Shown: in pieces, positions 56,730-64,000 of the stretch
Position numbering within the stretch: the stretch's first letter is position 1
Layout of the letters: each line of letters opens with the position of its first letter
DNA from: Acidimicrobiia bacterium
GTDB taxonomy: Bacteria; Acidobacteriota; Terriglobia; Bryobacterales; Bryobacteraceae
Direction of reading: 5' to 3'
NCBI GenBank assembly: GCA_016871315.1
Contig: VFZE01000013.1
Coordinates: forward strand, 58,566 to 122,565
DNA: 64,000 nucleotides
The notes under the pieces: model-generated
Told to the model about the DNA's origin: nothing
The model's database searches: none
What the model saw: the letters and a program-made list of their open reading frames with translations, nothing else
Made by a program: the position numbers and the translations under genes

Positions 56730-57593
56730 CTAGTCTTCGCTGCCAAACAGGCCGCCGATGGCTTCCAGCGCTCCGCGCTCATCGCCGCCGGTGCGCATGG
56801 GAGACATCTGGCGCCGCAATTTTTCCAGCGTCATGCTCTGGACGATGACTCTGCCGGGTCCGGTGAGCGTGGCCAGGAAAAGCCCCTCTCCTCCGAAGAG
56901 GCTGGTCTTGATGCTGCCCACAAACTGGATGTCGTAATCCACGGATTCGTCGAACGCAACGATGCAGCCCGTGTCGATTTGAAGGTTTTCGCCCGCTTGA
57001 AGGTTGAATTCGATCTGGTCGCCGCCGGCATGGATGAAAGCCGTGCCCGGACCAGTGAGTTTCTGCAGGATAAAACCCTCTCCTCCCAGGAATCCCGTTC
57101 CCAGCTTTTTCACAAAGGCGATATTCAACTGCACGGAGCTCTGCGCGCAAAGAAAGCTGTCGCGCTGCACCATCACCGTTCGGCCGGCCTCAAGCGTAAA
57201 GGCCTGGATCCGGCCCGGGTAGTCTCCGGCGAAGCCAACTTCACCGGCCGACGTAGCTCGGAAATAGGTGAGGAACAGCGATTCACCCATCAGCTTGCGC
57301 TTCAGCGCGCCGAACAGCTTCGCGCCGAGGGAGTCCCCTGACATCTTCGTCTCCCACTGCACCGTGGGGGTCTTGTAGAGCATCTTGCCGGCCTCGGCGA
57401 AGACCTCCTGGCCAGGTTTCAAACGCAAACGCGCAACTTGGAGGTTGTCACCGTGTATTTCATATTCGAGGGGCTGGGCCACGGGGATGGCCGTGGCCGT
57501 CGCCGTGACAGCGCCGCCGGCCGCTCGGCCGCATCCATGGCAAAACTTGGCTTCCTCGGAGAGGTGGGTTCCACAACCGGTACAATAGGGCAT
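56730..57593 (-). CDS. AIM24-family protein with N-terminal zinc ribbon
   Basis: 287 residues. Residues 1-22 form a zinc ribbon (C4, C7, C18, C21: CTGC and CHGC). Residues about 40-265 are the AIM24/TIGR00266 beta-barrel domain, with three internal repeats around 'LFLATLTGPGRVIV', 'GFILQKLTGPGTAFIHAGGD' and 'GESLFLTYFRATSAGEVGFA'. The bacterial family is cytoplasmic and of unknown role, linked by name to a yeast mitochondrial biogenesis factor. The start codon diverges from the metallopeptidase gene at 57650 with 56 bases between. A perfect palindrome lies just upstream. Confidence 0.88.
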   Translation of the reverse strand: MPYCTGCGTHLSEEAKFCHGCGRAAGGAVTATATAIPVAQPLEYEIHGDNLQVARLRLKPGQEVFAEAGKMLYKTPTVQWETKMSGDSLGAKLFGALKRKLMGESLFLTYFRATSAGEVGFAGDYPGRIQAFTLEAGRTVMVQRDSFLCAQSSVQLNIAFVKKLGTGFLGGEGFILQKLTGPGTAFIHAGGDQIEFNLQAGENLQIDTGCIVAFDESVDYDIQFVGSIKTSLFGGEGLFLATLTGPGRVIVQSMTLEKLRRQMSPMRTGGDERGALEAIGGLFGSED

Positions 57594-57597
57594 AAAG

Positions 57598-57609
57598 GGA
57601 GAATTCTCC
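57598..57609. promoter_or_regulatory. Perfect 12-bp palindrome in a divergent promoter region
   Basis: GGAGAATTCTCC reads the same on both strands and lies five bases upstream of the AIM24 start, in the 56-bp gap between diverging genes. It may be an operator; the GGAG half is too far from the AIM24 ATG to be a good ribosome site. Confidence 0.35.
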
Positions 57610-57649
57610 AGATTCGTATCTTAGCAAGATTGTCACAGGGACTATCAAT

Positions 57650-60646
57650 TTGGATTTAAAGAGAATTACGAGCATGGCCGGGATTTTGTTCCTTGCCATT
57701 CATCCTGCCCCGGCCCGGCAGGAGTTCCAGACCTGCGGCACTCACGCCGACAAGCTTAAGGAAGAGCTGGCCCTGCACAGGATGAGCATGCGTGACGCCA
57801 GGCTGCGCCCGGAAGCGCGCACAGCGCAACCGGCGCCATCGGCCAACCGCGACATCGGCGGCATCGCCATTATCGAAGATGCCGACGGCGTCGTCGCACG
57901 CCGCAACCAGTTCAACCTGGACCGCAAGACGATCGAATTCACTCCTGGCAACGCCCAAGCCAGCCAGTACCGGTTCACCGTGGTGGATGCGGGATGGGAT
58001 GGCGCCGCAGCCACGGCCGGTACGCCCATCGCCGGTCTTGACGACGACGACAGCCGCGAGATGGAACTGCCCTTCAGCTTCCCCTTCTTCGGACGGACGT
58101 ATACGAAGATGTTCGTCAACTCCGACGGCAACATCACATTCGGCCGCGGCGACAACGCCATCTCCGAGCGCTCCCTGGGGCGGATGACAGCCGGCGCTCC
58201 GCGCATTTCCGGTCTCTTCCGGGACCTGGATCCTTCGATGACTCCCACCGGAGTTCGCGTGCTTTCCGAATCCGGCCGTCTCGTCGTGAACTGGGTCAAC
58301 GTTCCCGAATATGTGCCGTTCGGCTTCGGTCCACCCAACACTTTCCAAATTCGCATGTATCCGAATGGCAGGATTGAGTTTTCCTACCAGGGCATCTCCT
58401 CCAATTCCGCGGTGGTTGGCATCGCGCCGGGCAACCTGGAGGGATCAAGCTCCGTGGTATCTTTCTCTGCCGGAAGCAATCTCCACTTCACAGGCGCCCT
58501 TGCAGAACGGTTCGCCGGAGCCGAGGAAGTCGATATCGTCCTGGCGGCTCAGAAGTTTTATGAAACCCACGACGACGCCTACGATTACCTGGTGATCTAC
58601 AACAATTTGGGCATTTCCGCCAGCCCGGGCGCCGTCGCCTTTGAGGTCACGGTCCGCAGCGACCGTCTTGGAATCGGCGACACGCTCGTGGACAGCGGCA
58701 AGGAATTCGGCTCCCCGCGCCGCCTCCAAGCCGTGCTCAATCTTGGTCCGATCAGCCAGTATCCGAGAGATCCGGACGCCGTCGTTCCTTCGCGCGCCCT
58801 GAGCGGCGACACACCGTTGACCATTCTCGGCCACGAAGCCGGGCATCTGTTCCTGGCTTTTGCCAGCGTCCGCGATCCGAACAATCCCAATAGCCGCCCG
58901 ATGCTGGGCCGCCAGACCGCTCATTGGAGTTTTACTTTCAATTCCGACGCCAGTCTATTGGAAGGAAACCGCATCCGTGATAACGGAGCTGGCGCCACCC
59001 CGCGATTTACGACCACCGCCACGGTGGAGGCCTTTTCCGCACTGGATCAATACTTGATGGGGTTGCGTGCGCCGGAAGAAGTGGGGCCGACATTCGTTGT
59101 GACCGAAGCCACCACTGGTTCCTCCAACCGCCCCCCGCAGGCCGGCGTTTCCTTTGACGGGAATCGGCGGGATATCCAGATCCAAGAGCTGCTCCAGGCC
59201 GAAGGCCGGCGGACTCCGGACCATACGGTGGCTCAGCGGCGTTTCCGATTCGCCTTCCTGCTTGTCACCGCACGCGGCGTGGAGCCTCTGCCCGAGGAGC
59301 TTTCCCAACTGGAAACCTACCGGCAACGATTCGAGCAGTTTTTCCACACAGCGACCAGCCAGCGAGCCACCGCACAGACGGTGATGCAGCGCGACGTCCG
59401 CTTTTCCATGGCGCCGGCGGCCGGCATCCTTGCAAATCGCGACATTACGGCCACGGTGGCTGTGGCAACTCCCCCTGAGGCTCCACTCACCTTGATCCTC
59501 CGGAGGCAAAACGGCGTCACGGAGGCGCCGGCTTCCGTCGTGATTCCGGCAGGACAGCGCCAGGCAAGCTTCACCATCCGGGGCATCCGGAGCGGAGTAG
59601 AGGAGTTCACGGTGGAGCCCTCCGGCAACCGCTATTTCAGCGCCCACGCTCGAATCCAGGTGCTTGCCGATTTCTCCCGTTTGCGCCTGGAAGTTCTGGC
59701 CGGGGATAAGCAGCGTGCCGTATCCGGCTCACCTTTGCCGGAGGCGGTGGAAGCGAGAGTAGTGGACCACAACAATCTGCCCTATCCGGGACTGGAACTG
59801 AGCGCCCGGGTGACGGCAGGCGGTGCGGTCCAACCCATAACCGCTTTAACCAACGAAGACGGAAAAGCGAGATTCGTCTGGACGCCGGGTCCGGGGCAAC
59901 TCCATGACATGCAGCTGTTCCTGACCAGCCAGCCTTCTCTTGGCGCCGGCGTCACCGCGCTGGGACAACCGGCGCTGGCGGCAAGCGGTGTGGTCAATGC
60001 GGCGTCGTTTTCCGCGGGCTTGTCGCCGGGATCACTGGCCACCTTGTTCGGATTAAACCTCGCGGGCGGCGCTACGGCCTCTTCCCTTCCCCCTTGGCAG
60101 GAGCAGCTTGGTCGAGTAGAGGTTTTGATGAACAACCTCCCAGCGCGGCTGCTCTTTGTGAGCGACCGGCAGATCAACCTGCAAGCGCCGGCGGGGCTGG
60201 CAACAGGTGCCGTCGAGCTGATTGTCCGGATCGGATCCGGAGCAACCAGGCAACAGACCACACCGATTCAGGCGCTGGTGAGACCGTTCGACCCCGGCAT
60301 TTTTGTCTCGGATGCGACGCAGCTTGGCGCCGTTCTTGTTGCCGGCACAGGACAACTCACTTCCATTCGTCCGGCCTCCGCGGGAGATGTAGTCGAAATC
60401 TACTGCACCGGGTTGGGTGCCTTGCGGCCGTCGGAAGTAATACCCGGTTTGCTGGAGACCATCCTCAGGCCGCAGGTGCTGATCGGCGGCCAGACCGCTG
60501 AGGTTCAATTCAGCGGGCAGGCGCCAGGAATCCCCGGACTCTATCAGGTCAACGCCCGCGTCCCGGCCGGTTTGGCGGGGCGGCAGCCGCTAATCCTGCA
60601 AGCAGAAGGCGCTTCCAGCAATACCGTGCAGATCGTGCTGCGGTAA
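57650..60646 (+). CDS. Secreted modular metallopeptidase candidate (HEAGH) with C-terminal TIGR03437
   Basis: 998 residues if the TTG at 57650 is used, which gives a basic signal peptide (MDLKRITSMAGILFLAIHPA); ATG 57674 is the alternative. Residues about 125-270 resemble a NIDO-like beta domain (PFSFPFFGRTYTKMFVNSDG, FQIRMYPNGRIEFSYQG). At residue 395 the zincin motif HEAGH appears (LTILGHEAGHLFLAF), followed by GRQTAHWSF, a possible third ligand. Two Ig-like segments follow (about 590-780) and the last 210 residues are TIGR03437 (GVVNAASFSAGLSPGSLATL, GQAPGIPGLYQVNARVPAGL). The domain order is not one I know from a named peptidase family. Peptidase activity is inferred from the motif only. 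Confidence 0.75.
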   Translation: MDLKRITSMAGILFLAIHPAPARQEFQTCGTHADKLKEELALHRMSMRDARLRPEARTAQPAPSANRDIGGIAIIEDADGVVARRNQFNLDRKTIEFTPGNAQASQYRFTVVDAGWDGAAATAGTPIAGLDDDDSREMELPFSFPFFGRTYTKMFVNSDGNITFGRGDNAISERSLGRMTAGAPRISGLFRDLDPSMTPTGVRVLSESGRLVVNWVNVPEYVPFGFGPPNTFQIRMYPNGRIEFSYQGISSNSAVVGIAPGNLEGSSSVVSFSAGSNLHFTGALAERFAGAEEVDIVLAAQKFYETHDDAYDYLVIYNNLGISASPGAVAFEVTVRSDRLGIGDTLVDSGKEFGSPRRLQAVLNLGPISQYPRDPDAVVPSRALSGDTPLTILGHEAGHLFLAFASVRDPNNPNSRPMLGRQTAHWSFTFNSDASLLEGNRIRDNGAGATPRFTTTATVEAFSALDQYLMGLRAPEEVGPTFVVTEATTGSSNRPPQAGVSFDGNRRDIQIQELLQAEGRRTPDHTVAQRRFRFAFLLVTARGVEPLPEELSQLETYRQRFEQFFHTATSQRATAQTVMQRDVRFSMAPAAGILANRDITATVAVATPPEAPLTLILRRQNGVTEAPASVVIPAGQRQASFTIRGIRSGVEEFTVEPSGNRYFSAHARIQVLADFSRLRLEVLAGDKQRAVSGSPLPEAVEARVVDHNNLPYPGLELSARVTAGGAVQPITALTNEDGKARFVWTPGPGQLHDMQLFLTSQPSLGAGVTALGQPALAASGVVNAASFSAGLSPGSLATLFGLNLAGGATASSLPPWQEQLGRVEVLMNNLPARLLFVSDRQINLQAPAGLATGAVELIVRIGSGATRQQTTPIQALVRPFDPGIFVSDATQLGAVLVAGTGQLTSIRPASAGDVVEIYCTGLGALRPSEVIPGLLETILRPQVLIGGQTAEVQFSGQAPGIPGLYQVNARVPAGLAGRQPLILQAEGASSNTVQIVLR

Positions 60647-60648
60647 AG

Positions 60649-63600
60649 CTACTGCACGGCGATGGTTGCGCGAATTTGATTCAGATTCTGCGGATTATTG
60701 CTTGGCCGGTCATTCATCGTCATGACTACCAGCGCCGCATCGTTGGGCGCCGTCTGGTCCGGAATCTTGACGTTGATTTGCCAGACTCCAATCAAACCAG
60801 GAGCCAGACCCGAGTAGACGATATCCGCTTCCCGGCTTTGAATGAATACGCGCGGATTCCCGTTGGTCGGCGTCAATCCAGTGGCCGGAGAGCCGTCAGC
60901 CGGAGCGTTGGGAATCGTCCCTGCTCCCGTGGCGAAGAGTTGGATCACATCGCCCCGCCGCGCCCGATTCGTCGTCGAGTTCACGGTGTCATCCTGATTG
61001 AGCGCGGCAATCTGCCCGGTACCGGTAGAGCCGATCGTGAAGAAACCGGGCGAGGAGATATCCATGGTCAGCCGTGTGCTTGCGACGATGCGTCCCACCG
61101 AAGGTTGCACTACCTGCAGTTCCACCGCTCCGGAAGAGGGCGCGTCATTCGGCATCTGAAAGTTGATCTGCTCCGGAGAAACGAAGTAGATTGGCGCCGG
61201 CTTGTCGTCGATCAGCACCTGCAGGTCCTCGAGAACGGTGGGCATCGGAATCGGGTTGGGCAGTTCGTTGAACACCCTGGTCACTCCCGATAAGGTGTAG
61301 AACAGCCCTCGTGAAAGCAGCGTAGTAACCATACCCGGGGCGGCGCGCGGGAGGTAATTTGCCCCATTCGATACGTTGATAACCGGGAAGTGGATCGCAA
61401 CCCTATGGGCCGCATCGGCGATGAACAAGTTTCCGAACCCGTCCAGCGTCACAGCCAAGGGCACAAGCGACGGTACCGCATAATTCGGATTATCTCCGGC
61501 TCCGGAAGTCAGCTCGTCGAATTTCGGGTAACGCAAGCCGGCCTGGTTGGACGATCCTCCAGAGTTGGCCACCCAGATCTCTCCGGATAGCTGGCTCACG
61601 ACGATTCCCAGCGGCCTGGATAGCCTGCTCAGCGTAAATACTGCGCTCGGCCCATTACCACCGAGCAGGTTCGGAGCGCGGCTGAAAATCTGCACGCGGT
61701 TATTTCCCGGATCGCACACATACAGCCTGTCATCGGAATCCACGGCGATATGTGCGGGACCATTCAGCCGGTTGGGGAGGTTGCCCGCGTTGACGCCCTC
61801 GAAGTCATCCTGACCGAACACCCGCGCCGCCGCCATCCCCGTGGTAAAGGGGCCTGTGAAAAGGACAACCCGGTTGTGGTTGATATCGGAAACAAGCAGG
61901 TGCCCCTCGGCGGTGAAGGCCAGCCCGTAGGGCGCCGACATGGTTCGCGAGGTGGCATCGGTAAGCCGGGCCGTGAAGTTGGCCTGACCCAGGACCAGAT
62001 CGGCCCGCTGTTGCTGGCGGGTAAATGGAGTCGGGAATCGGAGAACCCGGCTGTTTCCTGCATCGGCAACCCAGAGATTGCCCTCCCTGTCCACGGCCAG
62101 ACCAACTGGTGAGTTCAATCCCGCATCGTTCAGGATCGTTGCCTGGTTGGACGGGAAATTCACCAGCGCGCGCAGGAAATCCGGCTGGCCGATGACGAGA
62201 TCGGCTTTGTCACCCGGCCGCACTCTGCGTGCGTCGGCGAATCCCAGGATGCGGTGATTGCCGGTATCGGCCACGTACAACCGTGGCGGCGTGGAGCGTG
62301 TGTCAACGGCCATGCCCGCCGAGCCGCCGAATTGAAACTCGCGGCCATCGATCTGATTCGGGGAGCGGAAGGCGAACCCGCTTTGACCCAGAACGCGCCG
62401 CGCCGAGTAGTGATCCACGGAAAGCTCCGGTCCACCGGTTGGATTGGGCAACACCAGTACTCGGTGATTTCCGGAGTCCACAAGAAATAACTCACCGTTG
62501 GAAAATGCGGCATGCACCGGAAAAAGGTAGGAATTCGCCGTGGGCTCGGCGCCTCCCCGGTTACGCGCCGGCTCGGCTTGCGTCCGCACGTCCTGCCCGA
62601 TAAAGGCCCGTGCCGGCGGTGAAAAGGCCACGTTTTCCGGCTGCCAGTTGCTGGGATCGTCGTAACGAAGGATGCGATGCGCGGGAGAATCGATCACAAA
62701 GGGCGTGTTTCCGATGGTGAACACGCCTTCCGGCGGAATGAACCCGCCGCTGACGCGCACGCCCAGGGAGAACTCATTAATCAAAGCCGGAGCAGGCTGG
62801 CCTTGTCCCACCGCCGGCACGATGCCGATGATTCGCGCCGCATCGCCTCCACTGGTCAGCGGCGCATTATACAGCAGCACCCTGCTGAAGGAGTCCACCA
62901 CATACAGGCGCCCGCGCTGATCCAGCGCCAACCCCGATGGAGTGTTCAGCACCTGTTTGTTGATGCGCGCGTTTTGATCATTGATGTTGATGGTGGCGTT
63001 GCTGCTGAATTCGCGTTGGCCCAGGACGAGATTCGCCGACGGCTTGTTCGGCGCCCCATCCGCCAGCGCCCCCGCCGGATACCGCAGCACGCGGTGATTG
63101 CCGGCATCGGCAACGTACAAGTTGCCCTGTGGGTCAAACACCAGCGCGGTGCGGAATGCCGTTGTCCCGCCGCCGGAATCGAACCCCAGAAAGAGGCTGC
63201 TCCCGGAAAGCCCGCCCGCGTTAATCGCACGCGATCCACTCAGCGTGGTCTGTCCGATCGCAAAGTCGGCCAGCCGCACTTCATCGCCTGGCTGCTCGAA
63301 GGGACGAGGATAGCGAATGATCCGGTTGTTGCCGGCGTCAGCCACGTACAGGTTGCCCCTGCTGTCGACTGCCACGGCCGACGGTTGATTCAACCCACTG
63401 CTCAACGTCGAGCCGGGCCCCAGCGGGAAAGTGGATAAGAAATCCCGCTGCCCGATCACCAGGTCGGCCTTCGCCCCGTTGGCGAACCCGGCGGCATTCC
63501 TCCAAGCCAGCACGCGGTTGTTGCTTGTGTCGGCTACGTAGACAAATCCGCCTGTGGCGTCCACCGCCACTCCCTGCGGATTAAAGAGTTCCGTTCCTTC

Positions 63601-63762
63601 TACAAGATTCGGGCTGGCCGTCGCCAGTCTCAGCTGCGGATGGCCGATCACACGGCTGGCGGAAGGATTCAACGGAACCTGCGCGACGGCCCCGTCCGTT
63701 CCCATGAAGAGGAAAACAAGACAAACATATACCCAGAATTGCGATACTTTCATTTTCATCAT
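60649..63762 (-). CDS. Secreted NHL-repeat protein with C-terminal TIGR03437 module
   Basis: 1037 residues from ATG 63762, which opens a signal peptide (MMKMKVSQFWVYVCLVFLFM, cut near AVAQ). Residues about 40-790 contain many NHL-type repeats with the core 'GNLYVADAGNNRIIRYP', 'LYVADTGNHRILGF', 'LWVADAGNSRVLRFP', alternating with 'ADLVIGQPDF' turns that are typical of this acidobacterial family. Residues about 810-1037 are TIGR03437 (VINVSNGANYLPRAAPGMVT, LAPGLIGVWQINVKIPDQTA). The role is probably binding or scaffold outside the cell. Its stop lies two bases from the stop of the opposing HEAGH gene, with no room for a terminator. Confidence 0.85.
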   Translation of the reverse strand: MMKMKVSQFWVYVCLVFLFMGTDGAVAQVPLNPSASRVIGHPQLRLATASPNLVEGTELFNPQGVAVDATGGFVYVADTSNNRVLAWRNAAGFANGAKADLVIGQRDFLSTFPLGPGSTLSSGLNQPSAVAVDSRGNLYVADAGNNRIIRYPRPFEQPGDEVRLADFAIGQTTLSGSRAINAGGLSGSSLFLGFDSGGGTTAFRTALVFDPQGNLYVADAGNHRVLRYPAGALADGAPNKPSANLVLGQREFSSNATININDQNARINKQVLNTPSGLALDQRGRLYVVDSFSRVLLYNAPLTSGGDAARIIGIVPAVGQGQPAPALINEFSLGVRVSGGFIPPEGVFTIGNTPFVIDSPAHRILRYDDPSNWQPENVAFSPPARAFIGQDVRTQAEPARNRGGAEPTANSYLFPVHAAFSNGELFLVDSGNHRVLVLPNPTGGPELSVDHYSARRVLGQSGFAFRSPNQIDGREFQFGGSAGMAVDTRSTPPRLYVADTGNHRILGFADARRVRPGDKADLVIGQPDFLRALVNFPSNQATILNDAGLNSPVGLAVDREGNLWVADAGNSRVLRFPTPFTRQQQRADLVLGQANFTARLTDATSRTMSAPYGLAFTAEGHLLVSDINHNRVVLFTGPFTTGMAAARVFGQDDFEGVNAGNLPNRLNGPAHIAVDSDDRLYVCDPGNNRVQIFSRAPNLLGGNGPSAVFTLSRLSRPLGIVVSQLSGEIWVANSGGSSNQAGLRYPKFDELTSGAGDNPNYAVPSLVPLAVTLDGFGNLFIADAAHRVAIHFPVINVSNGANYLPRAAPGMVTTLLSRGLFYTLSGVTRVFNELPNPIPMPTVLEDLQVLIDDKPAPIYFVSPEQINFQMPNDAPSSGAVELQVVQPSVGRIVASTRLTMDISSPGFFTIGSTGTGQIAALNQDDTVNSTTNRARRGDVIQLFATGAGTIPNAPADGSPATGLTPTNGNPRVFIQSREADIVYSGLAPGLIGVWQINVKIPDQTAPNDAALVVMTMNDRPSNNPQNLNQIRATIAVQ

Positions 63763-63804
63763 TACTGTTAAGGGCCCTTCCACCGATGGGGTGAACCTTA
63801 GCCA

Positions 63805-63834
63805 AACATAGCATGGCTTTCCCCAGAGCGTAAA
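63805..63834 (-). promoter_or_regulatory. Possible promoter of the NHL gene
   Basis: On the minus strand TTTACG and TATGTT are 18 bases apart. The expected start of transcription is near 63798, leaving a leader of about 36 bases before the ATG at 63762. Confidence 0.35.
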
Positions 63835-63913
63835 CTGACGGAGTGGTTCCAGTACCGGGCGTACTTCGGCTCCGGTACCCTCACTCCGCCGCGAAGCATT
63901 TTCTAATCCAAGA

Positions 63914-63960
63914 ATGATCCTGAAAGCGGCAGCCGTTTCCAACACAAGATGATCCTGAAA
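63914..63960 (+). repeat. Twelve-base direct repeat at the right edge
   Basis: ATGATCCTGAAA occurs at 63914-63925 and 63949-63960. From the second copy a frame stays open to the window end (MILKNEDEEAASRPTSF), and may be the start of a plus-strand gene cut by the edge; no ribosome site is visible. A six-pair hairpin (GGCCGC, loop ATC, GCGGCC) follows at 63975-63989. Nothing else was recognised between 63835 and 64000. Confidence 0.3.
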
Positions 63961-64000
63961 AATGAAGATGAGGAGGCCGCATCGCGGCCGACTTCCTTTC

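Overview
The window is a GC-rich chromosomal segment from an acidobacterium, most likely the Bryobacterales/'Solibacter' group. The reasons are five proteins carrying the Solibacter-type secreted module (TIGR03437), an 818-residue ADOP-type orphan permease, Oar-like TonB receptors with an N-terminal carboxypeptidase-regulatory domain, and many secreted beta-propeller proteins. I saw no tRNA, rRNA, CRISPR array, insertion sequence or prophage. Gene calls rest on reading translations, motifs and ribosome-binding sites by eye; no database search was run.

Layout. 1-7.7 kb: a TonB-dependent receptor cut by the left edge (minus), a stand-alone MetE-core protein overlapping a TolB-like propeller (plus), and a secreted protein of eight BACON-like repeats (minus). 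8-15 kb: a tightly packed plus-strand operon of an Oar-type TonB receptor, a five-haem cytochrome with a PA14-like domain, and a dehydrogenase-like propeller. 15-19 kb: pyruvate:ferredoxin oxidoreductase split into two genes (minus). 19-26 kb: a Kelch propeller, a DPP IV-type peptidase (minus), a DUF58 protein and a third TonB receptor. 26-35.3 kb: a degradative-looking cluster with two secreted PHP/CehA-type metallohydrolases, an FG-GAP protein, an amidohydrolase with a CIA30-like tail, a mutarotase-fold protein and a TIM-barrel sugar isomerase-like protein. 35.9-41.6 kb: zwf-opcA-pgl (oxidative pentose phosphate pathway) followed by ADOP (minus). 41.6-47 kb: a degenerate receiver protein, PrmA-like methyltransferase, acyl-CoA synthetase, MaeB malic enzyme and a small membrane protein. 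47-57.6 kb: a TIGR03437 protein, a dihaem cytochrome with a PQQ dehydrogenase, a PQQ-like/EF-hand/DUF1080 fusion, a Gfo/Idh/MocA oxidoreductase with a Tat-like signal, a DUF4159 protein, a sialidase-like propeller and an AIM24 protein. 57.6-64 kb: a modular HEAGH metallopeptidase candidate and an NHL-repeat protein, both ending in TIGR03437.

As a whole the segment suggests a soil heterotroph that takes polymers or oligomers through TonB receptors, handles them with secreted propeller and metallohydrolase enzymes, passes electrons from periplasmic dehydrogenases to c-type cytochromes, and feeds carbon to pentose phosphate, malate/pyruvate and PFOR reactions. The most interesting items are the receptor-cytochrome-propeller operon (7973-15150), the two-metallohydrolase cluster, the modular HEAGH protein, a set of start sites that look leaderless, and a change in strand composition near 26-30 kb that does not follow gene direction.
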